In this document: one piece after another, positions 51,729 to 61,014 of the stretch
How positions within the stretch are numbered: position 1 is the stretch's first letter
Layout: the number at the start of each line of letters is the position of its first letter
From: DAOMFB01 sp963801475
GTDB lineage: Bacteria; Acidobacteriota; Thermoanaerobaculia; UBA5066
NCBI GenBank assembly: GCA_963801475.1
Contig: CAWDEX010000001.1
Span: forward strand, 2,728,001 to 2,792,000
DNA length: 64,000 nucleotides
Reading direction: 5' to 3'
Notes under the pieces: generated by a model
Told to the model about the DNA's origin: nothing
The model's input: the letters and a program-made list of their open reading frames with translations, nothing else
Databases searched by the model: none
Program-made: the position numbers and the translations under genes

Positions 51729-53219
51729 TTAGACGCGCTTCCGGTAGAGAGTTCTACGGCTTACCCCGAGGATCTTGGCGGCGCGGCTCTTGTTCCCCTG
51801 GACCGACGCGAGGATCCGCCGAATGTGCGCCTGCTCGACCGCCCGGAGGTCTGATGAGCCCGTGGCAGCCGGTTCGGAGCGGGCGGCGCCGAACTGCAGA
51901 TCGGCAGCTGCGATCGCCCGACCTCCAGAGAGCGCGACGGCTCCTTCGAGGAGGTTTTCCAGCTCGCGCACGTTTCCCGGAAAGGGGTAGTCGAGGAGGG
52001 CTTTTACGGCGTCCCGGCCCAGAATCGCCGGCGAACTCCCGTCCCGAGTGGCGATCCGTGCGAGGAAGTGGGCGGCGAGCCGGGGGATGTCCTCTCGCCG
52101 TTCACGGAGGGCGGGCAGTCGGATCTCCACGACACGAAGGCGGTAGAAGAGGTCCTCGCGGAAGCGGCCGGCGCGGATCTCCACCGGAAGGTCCGCGTTC
52201 GAGGCGGAGACGACCCGGACGTCGACCGCGATCCGGTGACGGCCCCCGACTCGCTCGATTTCCCTCTCCTGGAGGACCCGGAGCAGCTTCGCCTGGATCG
52301 CGAGCGGTGCGTCCGCGATCTCGTCGAGGAAGATCGTGCCGCCGCTCGCGAGTTCGAACTTCCCCACGCGCGCATCGACCCCCGTCGCGACGCCCCTCTC
52401 GATGCCGAAGAGTTCCGCTTCGAGAAGTGCTTCGGGCACGGCGGCGCAGTTCAGCGCAAGGAATGGCCCCTCCCGGCGCGGAGAGGCCGCGTGGAGGAGC
52501 TTGGCGACCAGCTCCTTGCCGGTGCCGCTTTCGCCCGTCACGAGGACGTTCACGCGCGACGCGGCCGCGCGCGCCACGACCTCGCGCACGCGCCGCATCT
52601 CGGCCGAGTCCCCGATCAGGACGTCGTCGATGGCAAGCGTCCCCTTCAGGGCGCGGTTCTCCTCGCGAAGCCGGTCGAGGTCGGCGGCGAGCGCTTCGAG
52701 CCGGCGGATTCCCTCGAGAGCCGGCGCCAGGAGCCCGGCCAGCGACCCGAGGAAGCGCCGGTCGTCCTCGTCGAACGGCGCGGCGCGCTCGCCGCGAGCC
52801 TCGCGGTCCGTGACGACGAGAACGCCGAGGACGCGCTCCCCCACGACAAACGGGACGCCGGCCGCGCTTCCGGGGGTGCGGCCGAGGACCGACTCGGCGG
52901 GACGCGCCAGCGGCGCCCGGGCGCGGCAGAGGTCGAGGACGAAGGGATCACCGCCCACCGCCAGGACCTCGGGCACCGGCGCGAATCCGACGGCCACGAC
53001 ATAGCCCGCTTCGCGCTCGGTCTCGAACAGGGCCGCGAAACCCCGGGCGGCGTCCAGAACGGCCACGGCCCGCCCCAGCACGTCCTCGAGAAGCGCCGCC
53101 TCGTCCCGTGCCCCCGGCAGGGACCGGCCGACGTCGTAGAGAGTCTCCAGCCGAAGGACCTTCTTCCGGAGGTCGAAGGCCTCGTCGGGGCGCGCCGACC
53201 GGGGCCGCGCCGTGCTCAT
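51729..53219 (-). CDS. GAF-domain sigma-54-dependent transcriptional activator
   Basis: 496 aa. N-terminal GAF sensor (about 25-180), coiled linker (LDRLREENRALKG), AAA+ domain (205-435) with Walker A GESGTGKE, Walker B GGTIFLDEI and arginine-finger region FREDLFYRL, and a Fis-type HTH at the end (NKSRAAKILGVSRRTLYRK). The sigma-54 contact loop, normally GAFTGA, reads GVATGV here (in FGIERGVATGVDAR). The gene starts one base after the TPR gene stop and ends before the sigma-54 promoter region, so it probably controls the operon downstream. Confidence 0.93.
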   Translation of the reverse strand: MSTARPRSARPDEAFDLRKKVLRLETLYDVGRSLPGARDEAALLEDVLGRAVAVLDAARGFAALFETEREAGYVVAVGFAPVPEVLAVGGDPFVLDLCRARAPLARPAESVLGRTPGSAAGVPFVVGERVLGVLVVTDREARGERAAPFDEDDRRFLGSLAGLLAPALEGIRRLEALAADLDRLREENRALKGTLAIDDVLIGDSAEMRRVREVVARAAASRVNVLVTGESGTGKELVAKLLHAASPRREGPFLALNCAAVPEALLEAELFGIERGVATGVDARVGKFELASGGTIFLDEIADAPLAIQAKLLRVLQEREIERVGGRHRIAVDVRVVSASNADLPVEIRAGRFREDLFYRLRVVEIRLPALRERREDIPRLAAHFLARIATRDGSSPAILGRDAVKALLDYPFPGNVRELENLLEGAVALSGGRAIAAADLQFGAARSEPAATGSSDLRAVEQAHIRRILASVQGNKSRAAKILGVSRRTLYRKRV

Positions 53220-53220
53220 T

Positions 53221-54624
53221 TCAGGAGCGGGGCGCCGCCGGCGTCCCGCTCTTCAGGCGTGCCATGAGATCCACGGCCGCCTGGAACTTCGGGTTCCGCG
53301 AGAGGACCGGCTCCAGCGCGGCCCCGGCTTCGTCCACCCGCCCCAGCTGCGCCAGGCTTCTCGCCAGCGCCACGTGGAGGTAGTCCCGCGCCGGGAAGTA
53401 GCCGAAGCCGCCGGCAGCCGGTCCTTTCGGAATCGCCGCCCGGAAGGCCGCGACGGCCTCCTCGTGGCGCCCCTCGCGGGCCGCGATGAAGCCGCGAGCG
53501 ATGCCGGCCTCCTGCTCCCAGCGGGCCCTCGCCTCTGCCGGCAGCTCGGTGCAGAGCCTGGCGAGGGCATCCAGCTCCGCCTGGGCCTCCCGACTCAGGC
53601 CCACCACCGAGAGGACGAGACTGCGATTCAGATGATTCTGGCGCTCCCACGATTTCTGGAGCTTCTCGTCGCCCTCCGCCTTGAGCGGCGGCCCCTTCTC
53701 GATGAGCGCGAGGGCCTCCTCGGTCTTCCCCGCGACCGCGAGCGAGATCGCCGCGCAGAAGGTCCATTCCCCGCGCATCGCCGGCAGGTCCGTCAGCTCG
53801 GCAGCCTTCCGGAATTTCTCGGACGCGGCCGGGAGGTCTCCGCGGGCGACCTCGAGCGTCCCGAGGTGGGCGAGGGACGGGTAGAAGTCCGGCTTCACCT
53901 CGAGGGCCTTCTTCAGGTACTCCTCGGCCTCTTCGTAGCGCCCGATCGAGACGTAGAGCTCGCCGAGCGAGTCGTACGGATTCGCCTGGTCCGGGACGAG
54001 GAACCGGTAGCGCCGGAGGTACTCCTCGGCTTTCGCATAGTCTCCCTGGCCGAGAAAGTAGTAGCCGAGCGTGTTGTAGGCGGTGGCGAAGTTCGGATTG
54101 AGCGAGATCAGCTTCTCGAGGTCCGCGATGGCCTGCGGCATCCGGTCGGTCTTCACGTAGAAGTTGGCCCGGAGGAAGTAGGGCTCCGGATCGTCCGGAA
54201 AGCGCCGGATCCATTCGTCGAGGACCGGCTCCATCTCCTTCGGCTCCTTCTGGGCCAGCCCCATCTCGAACAACCGGACACTGAGGCGTTCGCGCTCCGA
54301 GATGGAGCCCAGGAAGGGTCGAACGCCGTCGTACAGCGCCTGGGCCCGCTCGGGATCGCGCTCCCGTGTCAGGGCGGCGAGCCGGACCGTGGCCATGACG
54401 AAGTGCGGGTCGTACTTCAGGGCCTCGGCGTAAGCGGCCAGGGCTTCCTTGCTGTACATGGCCCGCTCGTTCTCCCGACCGAGCCGGTAGTAGCGGAGAG
54501 CTTCGGCGGACGAGGTGGTCACTTCGCGGCGCGAGAGGGCGGTGTACGCCCCGAGCGCCGCGCCGGCCGTCAGAACGAGGCCGAACCCGGCGAGAAGGAG
54601 GCGGCGGCGCAGAATTCGGGACAT
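53221..54624 (-). CDS. TPR-repeat protein with N-terminal membrane anchor
   Basis: 467 aa. Signal/anchor helix (RRRLLLAGFGLVLTAGAALGAYTAL) then about nine TPR units across the rest, among them ALRYYRLGRENERAMYSKEALAAYAEALKYDP, ATAYNTLGYYFLGQGDYAKAEEYL and NPYDSLGELYVSIGRYEEAEEYLKKALEVKP. Predicted to lie in the periplasm as a protein-binding scaffold. It is in the same transcription unit as the upstream PDZ-PP2C protein (48-base gap) and the sigma-54 activator (1-base gap), so it may sense envelope state for them. Confidence 0.88.
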   Translation of the reverse strand: MSRILRRRLLLAGFGLVLTAGAALGAYTALSRREVTTSSAEALRYYRLGRENERAMYSKEALAAYAEALKYDPHFVMATVRLAALTRERDPERAQALYDGVRPFLGSISERERLSVRLFEMGLAQKEPKEMEPVLDEWIRRFPDDPEPYFLRANFYVKTDRMPQAIADLEKLISLNPNFATAYNTLGYYFLGQGDYAKAEEYLRRYRFLVPDQANPYDSLGELYVSIGRYEEAEEYLKKALEVKPDFYPSLAHLGTLEVARGDLPAASEKFRKAAELTDLPAMRGEWTFCAAISLAVAGKTEEALALIEKGPPLKAEGDEKLQKSWERQNHLNRSLVLSVVGLSREAQAELDALARLCTELPAEARARWEQEAGIARGFIAAREGRHEEAVAAFRAAIPKGPAAGGFGYFPARDYLHVALARSLAQLGRVDEAGAALEPVLSRNPKFQAAVDLMARLKSGTPAAPRS

Positions 54625-54672
54625 CGGAGGACCCCTTCCTATCCATGATACGCACGGCCCCCCCGCCGGGTT

Positions 54673-57258
54673 CTACCGGCGTCCGGGCGTAATCCGCATC
54701 AGGACAAAGGTTTCGTCGTCATACTGCTCGGCCCCGTGGGTGAACTGCCGGACGTCCTCGAGGAGCTCGTCGGCCAGCTCGGGGAGCGGGAGGGCGGCGT
54801 GGCGGACGAGGGAGGCCTTCAGCCGCTCGTCCCCGTAGAGGGTCGTGTCCGCCGACATCGCCTCGGACAACCCGTCCGTGTAGAAGAGGACCAGGTCTCC
54901 GGGGGTCAGATACGTGGTCACGGCGTCGTACGGAACGTCCCGGAAGGCCCCCAGCGGCAGCCGGTTCTTCGGCGCCTGGATCTCCACCGCCTCCGCGCTC
55001 CCCCGGACGAGGAGAGGGGTCGGCTGGCCGCCCAGCGCGTAGTGGAGGGAAAGGGAGCGGGGATCGAAGAGGAAGTAGCCGAGCGAGACGAACATCCGCC
55101 GCTTGATCTCGTAGAGGCGGCGGTTCGCCTCCCGGAAGACGACGGCGGGGTCGGGGTCTGACATCGCCCGGGCATAGACGATCTCCTTGGCCGCAACCAT
55201 CAGAAGCGCCGCGGGGATCGACTTTCCGGAGACGTCCCCCAGAACGAGGCCGAGGCGCCCGCCGCGACCGTCCACCTCCAGGAAGTCGTAGAAGTCTCCC
55301 CCCACGACGCGCGCCGGGCGCGAGACGCCGAAGAAGTCCGCCCCGGCGACCGTCGGGAGCCGGCGGGGGAAGAGGCTCACCTGAATGTCGCGCGCGATCT
55401 CGAGGTCGCGCTCCACCTCCGCGCGGCGCGTCAGCTGCTCATGCAGCCCTGCCGCTTCGAGGCCGAGGGCCCCCTGGTTGGCGATCGTCGTCAGGTGGTC
55501 GAGGTCCTCGCGCGAAAGCTCTTCCTCGGACCGCTTCGGACCGACGGCGAGGAGCCCGAGGAGCTTCCCGCGGGTCGCCACCGGCACGAGGACCTTCACG
55601 CCGCGCCGGGACTCCGTCTCGACGAACCGGCGCGACGGCTCGTCGAGGGTCCGCACGTCGAGGTCGGCCAGCCGGAGAGGCGCGGCCTGTCGAGCGAGGA
55701 GCTGCGGCAGCCGACTTCCCATCGGGAGCACGGGCCGTCCTTCACCCCCCGCGTCGGTGAACGCGCCGTCGATCGCGCGGGGGACGAGAAGGTCGAGGCT
55801 GCGGAGGCGAAGCAGCTCGGCCGTCCGCTCCGTCATCAGCTCCCGGATCTTGTCCCGTTCGAGCTGCGAGACGACGGACCGGCTCATGTCGAGAATGGCC
55901 TGCTGGAAGTCCGCCCGGTCGCGGAAGAAGACCCGGTCCACGACCTTCTGCGCGCGGCGGCGGAGCGGGTCGAAGAGAAGGACGACGGCGAGGCCGAAGA
56001 CGAAGGCGAACGCCGGGGACGACGTCACCGTGACGGCCGAGAAGGACGAGAGGAGCGCATTGCCGGCGACGACGGCGAGGGCGTAGAACCCTGTGACGAC
56101 GGCCGTCAGGACGCCGTAGACGAGCGACTTCCGGATGATGACCGTGACGTCGAAGAGGCGGAAGCGGACGATGGCGTAGGCGAAGGCGAGCGGAATGAGC
56201 GCCATCGGCACGACGCCCCACGCGAGGTACCTCTCGTCCCGGAACAGCGACGGGAAGAAGACGGCGAAGACGACGAACGGAACGATCCCGGCGAGGGTGC
56301 CGAGCAGGAGGATGAGGATCGGCCGCCGCGCCTTCGGGTCGTCGTTCGTGAAGAACGAGTGCGCCAGCGCCAGGAGGCCGAGGATCAGGTAATCGGCCAG
56401 GAGGATCCAGTTCAAGACCGGCGCGCCGTAGATCAGGCGCCGGGGGGAGCCGGTGCCGTGGGCGGTCATCTGCAGGACGTAGAGGATCGGCGGCAGGGTG
56501 TAGAGGAGCGTGAAGAAGAGGGGCGAGCCGTTGAGGAACTCCTGCAGGCCCGCGAGGGAGCGCGGCGCCGACGGGCCGGCGAACCGGAAGACCTTTCGCT
56601 GGGGGAAGAGGAGGAAGAAGTGGAGGAAGACCGCCGGCAGGAGGAAGAGGGCCAGCGTGCCGGCCACCTGGACGAAGTAGTCGATCCAGTAGTAGCTCGA
56701 GGGCCGGAGCCGGCAGACGAAGAAGAGCATGAAGAGGATGCAGAGGACGTAGAAGACCGCGACCGCGGGATCCCCGGGCCGCCGGGAGACGACGAAGAGG
56801 CCGAGTGCGAAGAAGAGCGCGCCGAGGAGCGCGTAGTAGAGGTACGTCCCCGAGCCGAGCCGGAACGGCGTCAGGACGACCTGCACCTCGAGGAGCCGGT
56901 CTCCGCGGCGGACGAGGTATTCGACCGATTCGCCGACCTGGTGGCGCCGCAGCTCGGCGGGCGCTTCGGCCGCCCGGTTCAGGATTCGATGGCCGATACC
57001 GAGGATGACGTCGCCCGCCTTCAGCCCGGCGCGCTCGGCCGCGCCCCCCGGGACGAGGTCGCGGATCAGGATGCCGCCGGTGGAGTAGGGATCGGGAACG
57101 GCGCCGTCGTACGCCTTCGGCAGGAACATGTCGACGACGGAGAGCAGGGCGAGGAGAAGGCCGAGAAGGCCGACCGCGATGAGGATCCGCCGGCGCGAGG
57201 CGTCCGCCACGGGGAATGCGCCGCCCGCGCCGGACGGGATCTGCACCGGATTCGGCAT
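54673..57258 (-). CDS. Membrane PP2C (SpoIIE-type) phosphatase with PDZ and GAF domains
   Basis: 861 aa from ATG 57258. TM1 lies at about 22-45, followed by an extracytoplasmic PDZ domain (about 60-130: GGILIRDLVPGGAAERAGLKAGDVILGIGHRIL), then about seven further helices (136-430), a GAF domain (480-620) and a PP2C catalytic domain (640-861) with GGDFYDFLEV, LGDVSGKSIPAALLM and LVLFYTDGLSEAM, ending QYDDETFVLMRI. Long open frame upstream is not coding. It probably couples an envelope signal to dephosphorylation of a STAS protein. First gene of the unit running to the sigma-54 activator. Confidence 0.9.
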   Translation of the reverse strand: MPNPVQIPSGAGGAFPVADASRRRILIAVGLLGLLLALLSVVDMFLPKAYDGAVPDPYSTGGILIRDLVPGGAAERAGLKAGDVILGIGHRILNRAAEAPAELRRHQVGESVEYLVRRGDRLLEVQVVLTPFRLGSGTYLYYALLGALFFALGLFVVSRRPGDPAVAVFYVLCILFMLFFVCRLRPSSYYWIDYFVQVAGTLALFLLPAVFLHFFLLFPQRKVFRFAGPSAPRSLAGLQEFLNGSPLFFTLLYTLPPILYVLQMTAHGTGSPRRLIYGAPVLNWILLADYLILGLLALAHSFFTNDDPKARRPILILLLGTLAGIVPFVVFAVFFPSLFRDERYLAWGVVPMALIPLAFAYAIVRFRLFDVTVIIRKSLVYGVLTAVVTGFYALAVVAGNALLSSFSAVTVTSSPAFAFVFGLAVVLLFDPLRRRAQKVVDRVFFRDRADFQQAILDMSRSVVSQLERDKIRELMTERTAELLRLRSLDLLVPRAIDGAFTDAGGEGRPVLPMGSRLPQLLARQAAPLRLADLDVRTLDEPSRRFVETESRRGVKVLVPVATRGKLLGLLAVGPKRSEEELSREDLDHLTTIANQGALGLEAAGLHEQLTRRAEVERDLEIARDIQVSLFPRRLPTVAGADFFGVSRPARVVGGDFYDFLEVDGRGGRLGLVLGDVSGKSIPAALLMVAAKEIVYARAMSDPDPAVVFREANRRLYEIKRRMFVSLGYFLFDPRSLSLHYALGGQPTPLLVRGSAEAVEIQAPKNRLPLGAFRDVPYDAVTTYLTPGDLVLFYTDGLSEAMSADTTLYGDERLKASLVRHAALPLPELADELLEDVRQFTHGAEQYDDETFVLMRITPGRR

Positions 57259-57315
57259 CGTCCGGCAGTATACGAACGCGTCTCCTCCCGGGGTTGCGTG
57301 CGAGAATCCCGCGCC

Positions 57316-57984
57316 GTGGGCGCGCGCAAGAGGCGAGGCCTGTTCGTCACGTTCGAGGGGATCGAAGGGTCCGGGAAGTCGACCCAGGTCGCGCGCGTCG
57401 CCGGGCGGCTCGGCGAGCTGGGCGTGCCGGCCGTCGCCACCCGGGAGCCCGGCGGGACGGAGGTCGGAAAGACGCTCCGCGACATCCTGCTCCACTCGTC
57501 CGGGCGCCTCGACCCGGCCGTGGAGCTCCTCCTGATGTTCGCCGACCGCCGTCACCACCTCGTGGAGACGATCGAGCCGGCGCTTGCGGCGGGACAGGTC
57601 GTTCTTTGCGACCGGTACACCGACGCCTCGCGCGCCTATCAGGGGGCCGGTCGGCGGCTCGGGGAGGACACGGTCGACGCGCTTCATCGCCGGTTCTGCC
57701 GACGGGAGCCCGACGTGACGTACCTCTTCGACTGTCCGGTGGAAGCGGCGCTCGCCCGCGTGGCGGGACGCGGCGCCGCACGGGCGGACCGCTTCGAGAG
57801 CGAGGTGCTGGCCTTCCACCGGCGGGTTCGCTCCGCCTACCGGCGCCGCGCGCGGCGCGAGCCCCGGCGCTTCGTCGTCCTCGACGCGCGGCGCTCTCCC
57901 GACGAGGTCTTCGCGTCCCTGCTGCGCGACCTGACGCCGCGTCTCGTGGCGGCGGGCCTCCTTCGGCGCGGAGCCTCGCGGTGA
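57316..57984 (+). CDS. tmk: Thymidylate kinase
   Basis: 222 aa. Phosphorylates dTMP. P-loop FEGIEGSGKST (13-23), the TREPGGTEVG motif, DRYTDASRAYQGAGR and the family LID-region arginines (RGAARADRFE). GTG 57316 is chosen because it precedes the domain closely; another GTG lies a few codons upstream. Its stop overlaps the holB GTG (GTGA), the usual tmk-holB linkage. Confidence 0.94.
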   Translation: MGARKRRGLFVTFEGIEGSGKSTQVARVAGRLGELGVPAVATREPGGTEVGKTLRDILLHSSGRLDPAVELLLMFADRRHHLVETIEPALAAGQVVLCDRYTDASRAYQGAGRRLGEDTVDALHRRFCRREPDVTYLFDCPVEAALARVAGRGAARADRFESEVLAFHRRVRSAYRRRARREPRRFVVLDARRSPDEVFASLLRDLTPRLVAAGLLRRGASR

Positions 57985-58976
57985 CGGAGCGGATCCCCGA
58001 CGTCCCCGTCGTCCTCTTGGCGGGGCCCGGAAGCCGTCGCCTCGAGGCCCTCGCGCTCGCCGAGGCCGCCCGCGTCGTCTGCCGCGCCGGACACCTTCCC
58101 GGCGAGGGCGGCGACGACTGCCCAGACTGCCGGCGCGTCCGCCGGGGGGAACACCCCGACGTGATGGTCGCCGCCCCGGAGAGCCGGCGGCGTGTCCACA
58201 CGCCCCCTTTCGAGGAATCCTCCACGTCGAAGGAGACGACCCTCCCGACGGCACTCGTGAGGGCCGTGGCCGCGGACGCTTCGCGGCTTCCCTACGAGGC
58301 CCGCCGTCGGGCCCTCGTCCTCCTGGACATCGACCGGACGGAACCGGCCGCCTTCAGCGCCCTCCTGAAGATCCTCGAGGAACCGCCGTCGAAGGCCCGG
58401 TTCTTCCTGACGGCCACGCGGCCCCGCGTTCTCCCGGCGACGATCCTGTCGCGGGTCGTGCTCTACGCCCTTCCCGCCCTGCCCCGGGCCGCCACCTGTG
58501 CGGCGCTCCGCGAGCGCGGCTTCTCGCCGGAGGAGGCCGAGGCGCGGGCCGCCTTCTTCGCGGCCGACGCCGAGGATGCCGCTGCCCTCGATCTCGGCGC
58601 CCTGCGGACGCTCCGTGACCGGCTCCTGGAGGCCGCGTCGGGCCTCTTCCTCACGGACTCGATCTCGTGGGCCCTCGCGCTCGCCGCACTCCTGGCCGAG
58701 GAGGACGTCGAGGAAGCCGCCAGGCGTCTCGGCCTTCTCGCGATGCTGCTCCGCGACGCGGCGGCTGCAGCCGTCGACCCGGCGGGGCACGGCGTCGTCC
58801 ACCGCGAACGGTTCGCCGACCTCGCCCGTCTCGGCGAGGCCGACACCCGCCGGCTCCTCGACGCGGCCGAATCCGCGCTGCGGCTCGCCGCCGACCTCGA
58901 CGGCCCGCGCCTCAACGTCCGTCTCGCCTGCGAGTCCTGGACCCTGGGGCTCGCGGAGGTCCGGAGCCCGGCCTGA
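57981..58976 (+). CDS. holB: DNA polymerase III delta' subunit
   Basis: 331 aa, clamp-loader subunit. The ATPase loop is degenerate (LAGPGSRRLEAL), as in inactive delta' proteins. A zinc module is visible (VVCRAG and CPDCRR with further Cys/His). RALVLLDIDRTEPAAFSALLKILEEPPSKARFFLTA is the family signature, with SRV for the sensor arginine region. GTG 57981 overlaps the tmk stop. Stop at 58976 is followed by a GC palindrome (CCCGGATCCGGG, 58989-59000) without a T-run. Confidence 0.9.
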   Translation: MTERIPDVPVVLLAGPGSRRLEALALAEAARVVCRAGHLPGEGGDDCPDCRRVRRGEHPDVMVAAPESRRRVHTPPFEESSTSKETTLPTALVRAVAADASRLPYEARRRALVLLDIDRTEPAAFSALLKILEEPPSKARFFLTATRPRVLPATILSRVVLYALPALPRAATCAALRERGFSPEEAEARAAFFAADAEDAAALDLGALRTLRDRLLEAASGLFLTDSISWALALAALLAEEDVEEAARRLGLLAMLLRDAAAAAVDPAGHGVVHRERFADLARLGEADTRRLLDAAESALRLAADLDGPRLNVRLACESWTLGLAEVRSPA

Positions 58977-59014
58977 AAAGGGCCGGGCCCCGGATCCGGG
59001 CGTCCCGCGACCTC

Positions 59015-60091
59015 TTACGGGAAGATGAAGGTGAACGGGTCGTAGATCAGCTCCCGGTTCCCCGGGACGCTGTGGTAGGTCTTCGCCTGCCCGCCCACCA
59101 GATCCTCGACCAGGATCCAGAACTCCACGTCCGTGAACGTCGGAATCGCGATCCAGGCGCGCCCGTTATCCGTGGCCGTGTTGATCCGGATCAGGTACTC
59201 GTACGTGTTGCTGTCCGTCAGCCAGAAGGCGCCCGTTGCCGCCGTCAGCGTGGCCTTGTGAAGCGTGGAGATGGTGCCGCCGGCGTACTGGTTCTTCCAG
59301 ATGCTCGTGATCCGGTACCGGCCGCCGACCAGGCACATCGTGTCGTTGTCCTCCACACAGGTGGTGACCGTCGAGCAGCCCGTGCCGTCGCAGGTCACCA
59401 GATTGGGGAAGAGAATCCAGTCGACGTAGCCCCAGCTCCCGCCGGCGTTCTCCCTGAGATAGAGGAGCTGGTAGTAGGTGCCGGCCGGGATGGTGCTGGG
59501 GTAGAAGGTCACGTTGCCCGAAGGGACGTTGTTGTACTGATAGAGGGGAAGAAGGGGGTCCAGCGAGAGGACGTCCGAGAAGGACCTGTAGGTGATCATC
59601 TCCCCCCAGACGGGAAGCGTCGGGGTCAGGACGACGCGAAGGTCCATCGGTCCGGTCGTCGAACTCCGGTAGTTCGTGATGTGTTCGACCTCGAAGGAGC
59701 CCACGCTGCCGTTCCAGGTGACGGACGAAGAGCCCTCCAGGCAGATCGTGCACTGCGGCTGGTCCAGCAGTTTCTGGGCCCCGTTCGGCTGCACGCCAGC
59801 GCGGGCCGACTTTCCGGCCGGCACCGCTGCGGCCGCAGCGGGCGGATCGGCGACCTCCGATGAGATGCCCTCCCCGCGGACCACTTGGAACCGAAGCTCC
59901 TGACTTCGCGCGTTGACGGAAGGCGCCTTTCCTCGCCCTGTCGCGAAGCCTTCGGCCGTCGTCGAGAGTCCTTCCGGACTCGAGGCGAGTCCCGGGGCGG
60001 TGGCGGCCAACAGGAGGGCGGCGAGAAGCAAGAGAGGGCTCGAAACGCGGCAACGCACGGACGCGCTCTCCGACAGCAAGCTGAATCTCAT
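59015..60091 (-). CDS. Secreted protein of unknown function
   Basis: 358 aa with a signal peptide (SPLLLLAALLLAATAPGLAS). Residues 30-110 are Ala/Ser-rich. A central beta-rich part has CTICLEG and DGTGCSTVTTCVEDNDTMCLVG. The last 110 residues (GGRYRITSIWKN, GAFWLTDSNTYEYLIRIN, AWIAIPTFTDVEFWILVEDLVGGQAKTYHSVPGN) resemble a beta-sandwich module I have seen repeated in many exported proteins of Acidobacteriota and Proteobacteria, one without an assigned function. It is convergent with holB and divergent from the methyltransferase. Confidence 0.7.
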   Translation of the reverse strand: MRFSLLSESASVRCRVSSPLLLLAALLLAATAPGLASSPEGLSTTAEGFATGRGKAPSVNARSQELRFQVVRGEGISSEVADPPAAAAAVPAGKSARAGVQPNGAQKLLDQPQCTICLEGSSSVTWNGSVGSFEVEHITNYRSSTTGPMDLRVVLTPTLPVWGEMITYRSFSDVLSLDPLLPLYQYNNVPSGNVTFYPSTIPAGTYYQLLYLRENAGGSWGYVDWILFPNLVTCDGTGCSTVTTCVEDNDTMCLVGGRYRITSIWKNQYAGGTISTLHKATLTAATGAFWLTDSNTYEYLIRINTATDNGRAWIAIPTFTDVEFWILVEDLVGGQAKTYHSVPGNRELIYDPFTFIFP

Positions 60092-60186
60092 TGTGGGAAT
60101 CCCCCTTTTTCTAAGAATAGAAGAGGCAGAATGCGGCGGTCAACGACCAGGAAGTCCCGAGACGTTATTCTTCTCTCGAAGCCTCC

Positions 60187-61014
60187 ATGAAGAGACTGGG
60201 ACGATTCCTGCGGCCCCTCCTCGCCGCGGCCGGCCTCCGCCCCCCGGCGCCACCCGACGCCGAGGCGCTGGCCGAACTGACCGAGGAAACGCTCGGGCAG
60301 CTTCTTCTTCGGACGGACGGCGGGCTCGGTCTCTTTCGGCTCGTGCACCTCCTCGACGCCATCTCCCGCGTGCCAGCGCCGCGGACGATTCTCTCCTTCG
60401 GCAGCGGCCTCGGAACGCAGGAGGCTTTCCTCGCGCTCCGCTGTCCGGATTCGGAGGTCGTCGGGGTCGACCTCCGGAAGCCGAAATTCCTCGCGACTCT
60501 TCCGAATCTCCGGTTTCTCAGAGGAGATCTCTTCGACCCCGGAATCCGCCGCCAGCTGCCCGTCGCGGACTTCGTCTACTCCATCGAAAGCCTCGAGCAC
60601 ATAAAGGACGACGAATCGGTCATCTCGATGATGATCTCCGCTCTGAAGCCCGGGGGGCGTCTTTGGCTGCTGGTCCCTTTCGCGTCCGAGGCCGAGCTTG
60701 CCGACCCTGAGCTTCGCCAGCAGGAATTCAGGGAACACGAGCACGTTCGTCCCGGTTATAGCGCCGAAAGGTTAGCAGCGCTGGCCGGGCGACAAGGCCT
60801 CATCGTCGAATCGATTGCTGCGGCCTTCCGCTTCCCGCTGCAGCCCTTCATCGCTGCGGGCGTCGAGAAGCTCCCCCTCGACTTCCTCCTGCCCCGCTGG
60901 CGTCACGTGCTCGCGCTGATCGAGCCCGACGTCCGCGAAGGTCTCGTCTCGAACCGCAGCGAGGCGACGGCGATCAGAATGCTTGCCAGGAGGCCCGAGA
61001 CCGGGACGCGATGA
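60187..61014 (+). CDS. Class I SAM-dependent methyltransferase
   Basis: 275 aa. SAM-binding motif ILSFGSGLGTQEAFLAL (S-F-G-S-G in place of the usual DxGxG), acidic VVGVDLRKPKF, FLRGDLFDP, and IESLEHIKDD with PGGRLWLLVPF. The FAD/other domains are absent. The C-terminal part has hydrophobic and basic residues (FPLQPFIAAGVEKLPLDFLLPRWRHVLALI). Substrate unknown; a link to cell-surface glycan is suggested by its 4-base overlap (ATGA) with the glycosyltransferase-like gene downstream. Confidence 0.82.
   Translation: MKRLGRFLRPLLAAAGLRPPAPPDAEALAELTEETLGQLLLRTDGGLGLFRLVHLLDAISRVPAPRTILSFGSGLGTQEAFLALRCPDSEVVGVDLRKPKFLATLPNLRFLRGDLFDPGIRRQLPVADFVYSIESLEHIKDDESVISMMISALKPGGRLWLLVPFASEAELADPELRQQEFREHEHVRPGYSAERLAALAGRQGLIVESIAAAFRFPLQPFIAAGVEKLPLDFLLPRWRHVLALIEPDVREGLVSNRSEATAIRMLARRPETGTR

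Noticed and set aside
55441..57315. Long open frame ahead of tmk on the plus strand
   Set aside because: It is antisense to the PDZ-PP2C gene and rich in Glu/Arg/Asp without motifs; tmk proper begins at GTG 57316.
58989..59000. CCCGGATCCGGG palindrome between convergent holB and the secreted protein gene
   Set aside because: Possible bidirectional terminator, but there is no loop room and no T-run on either strand.
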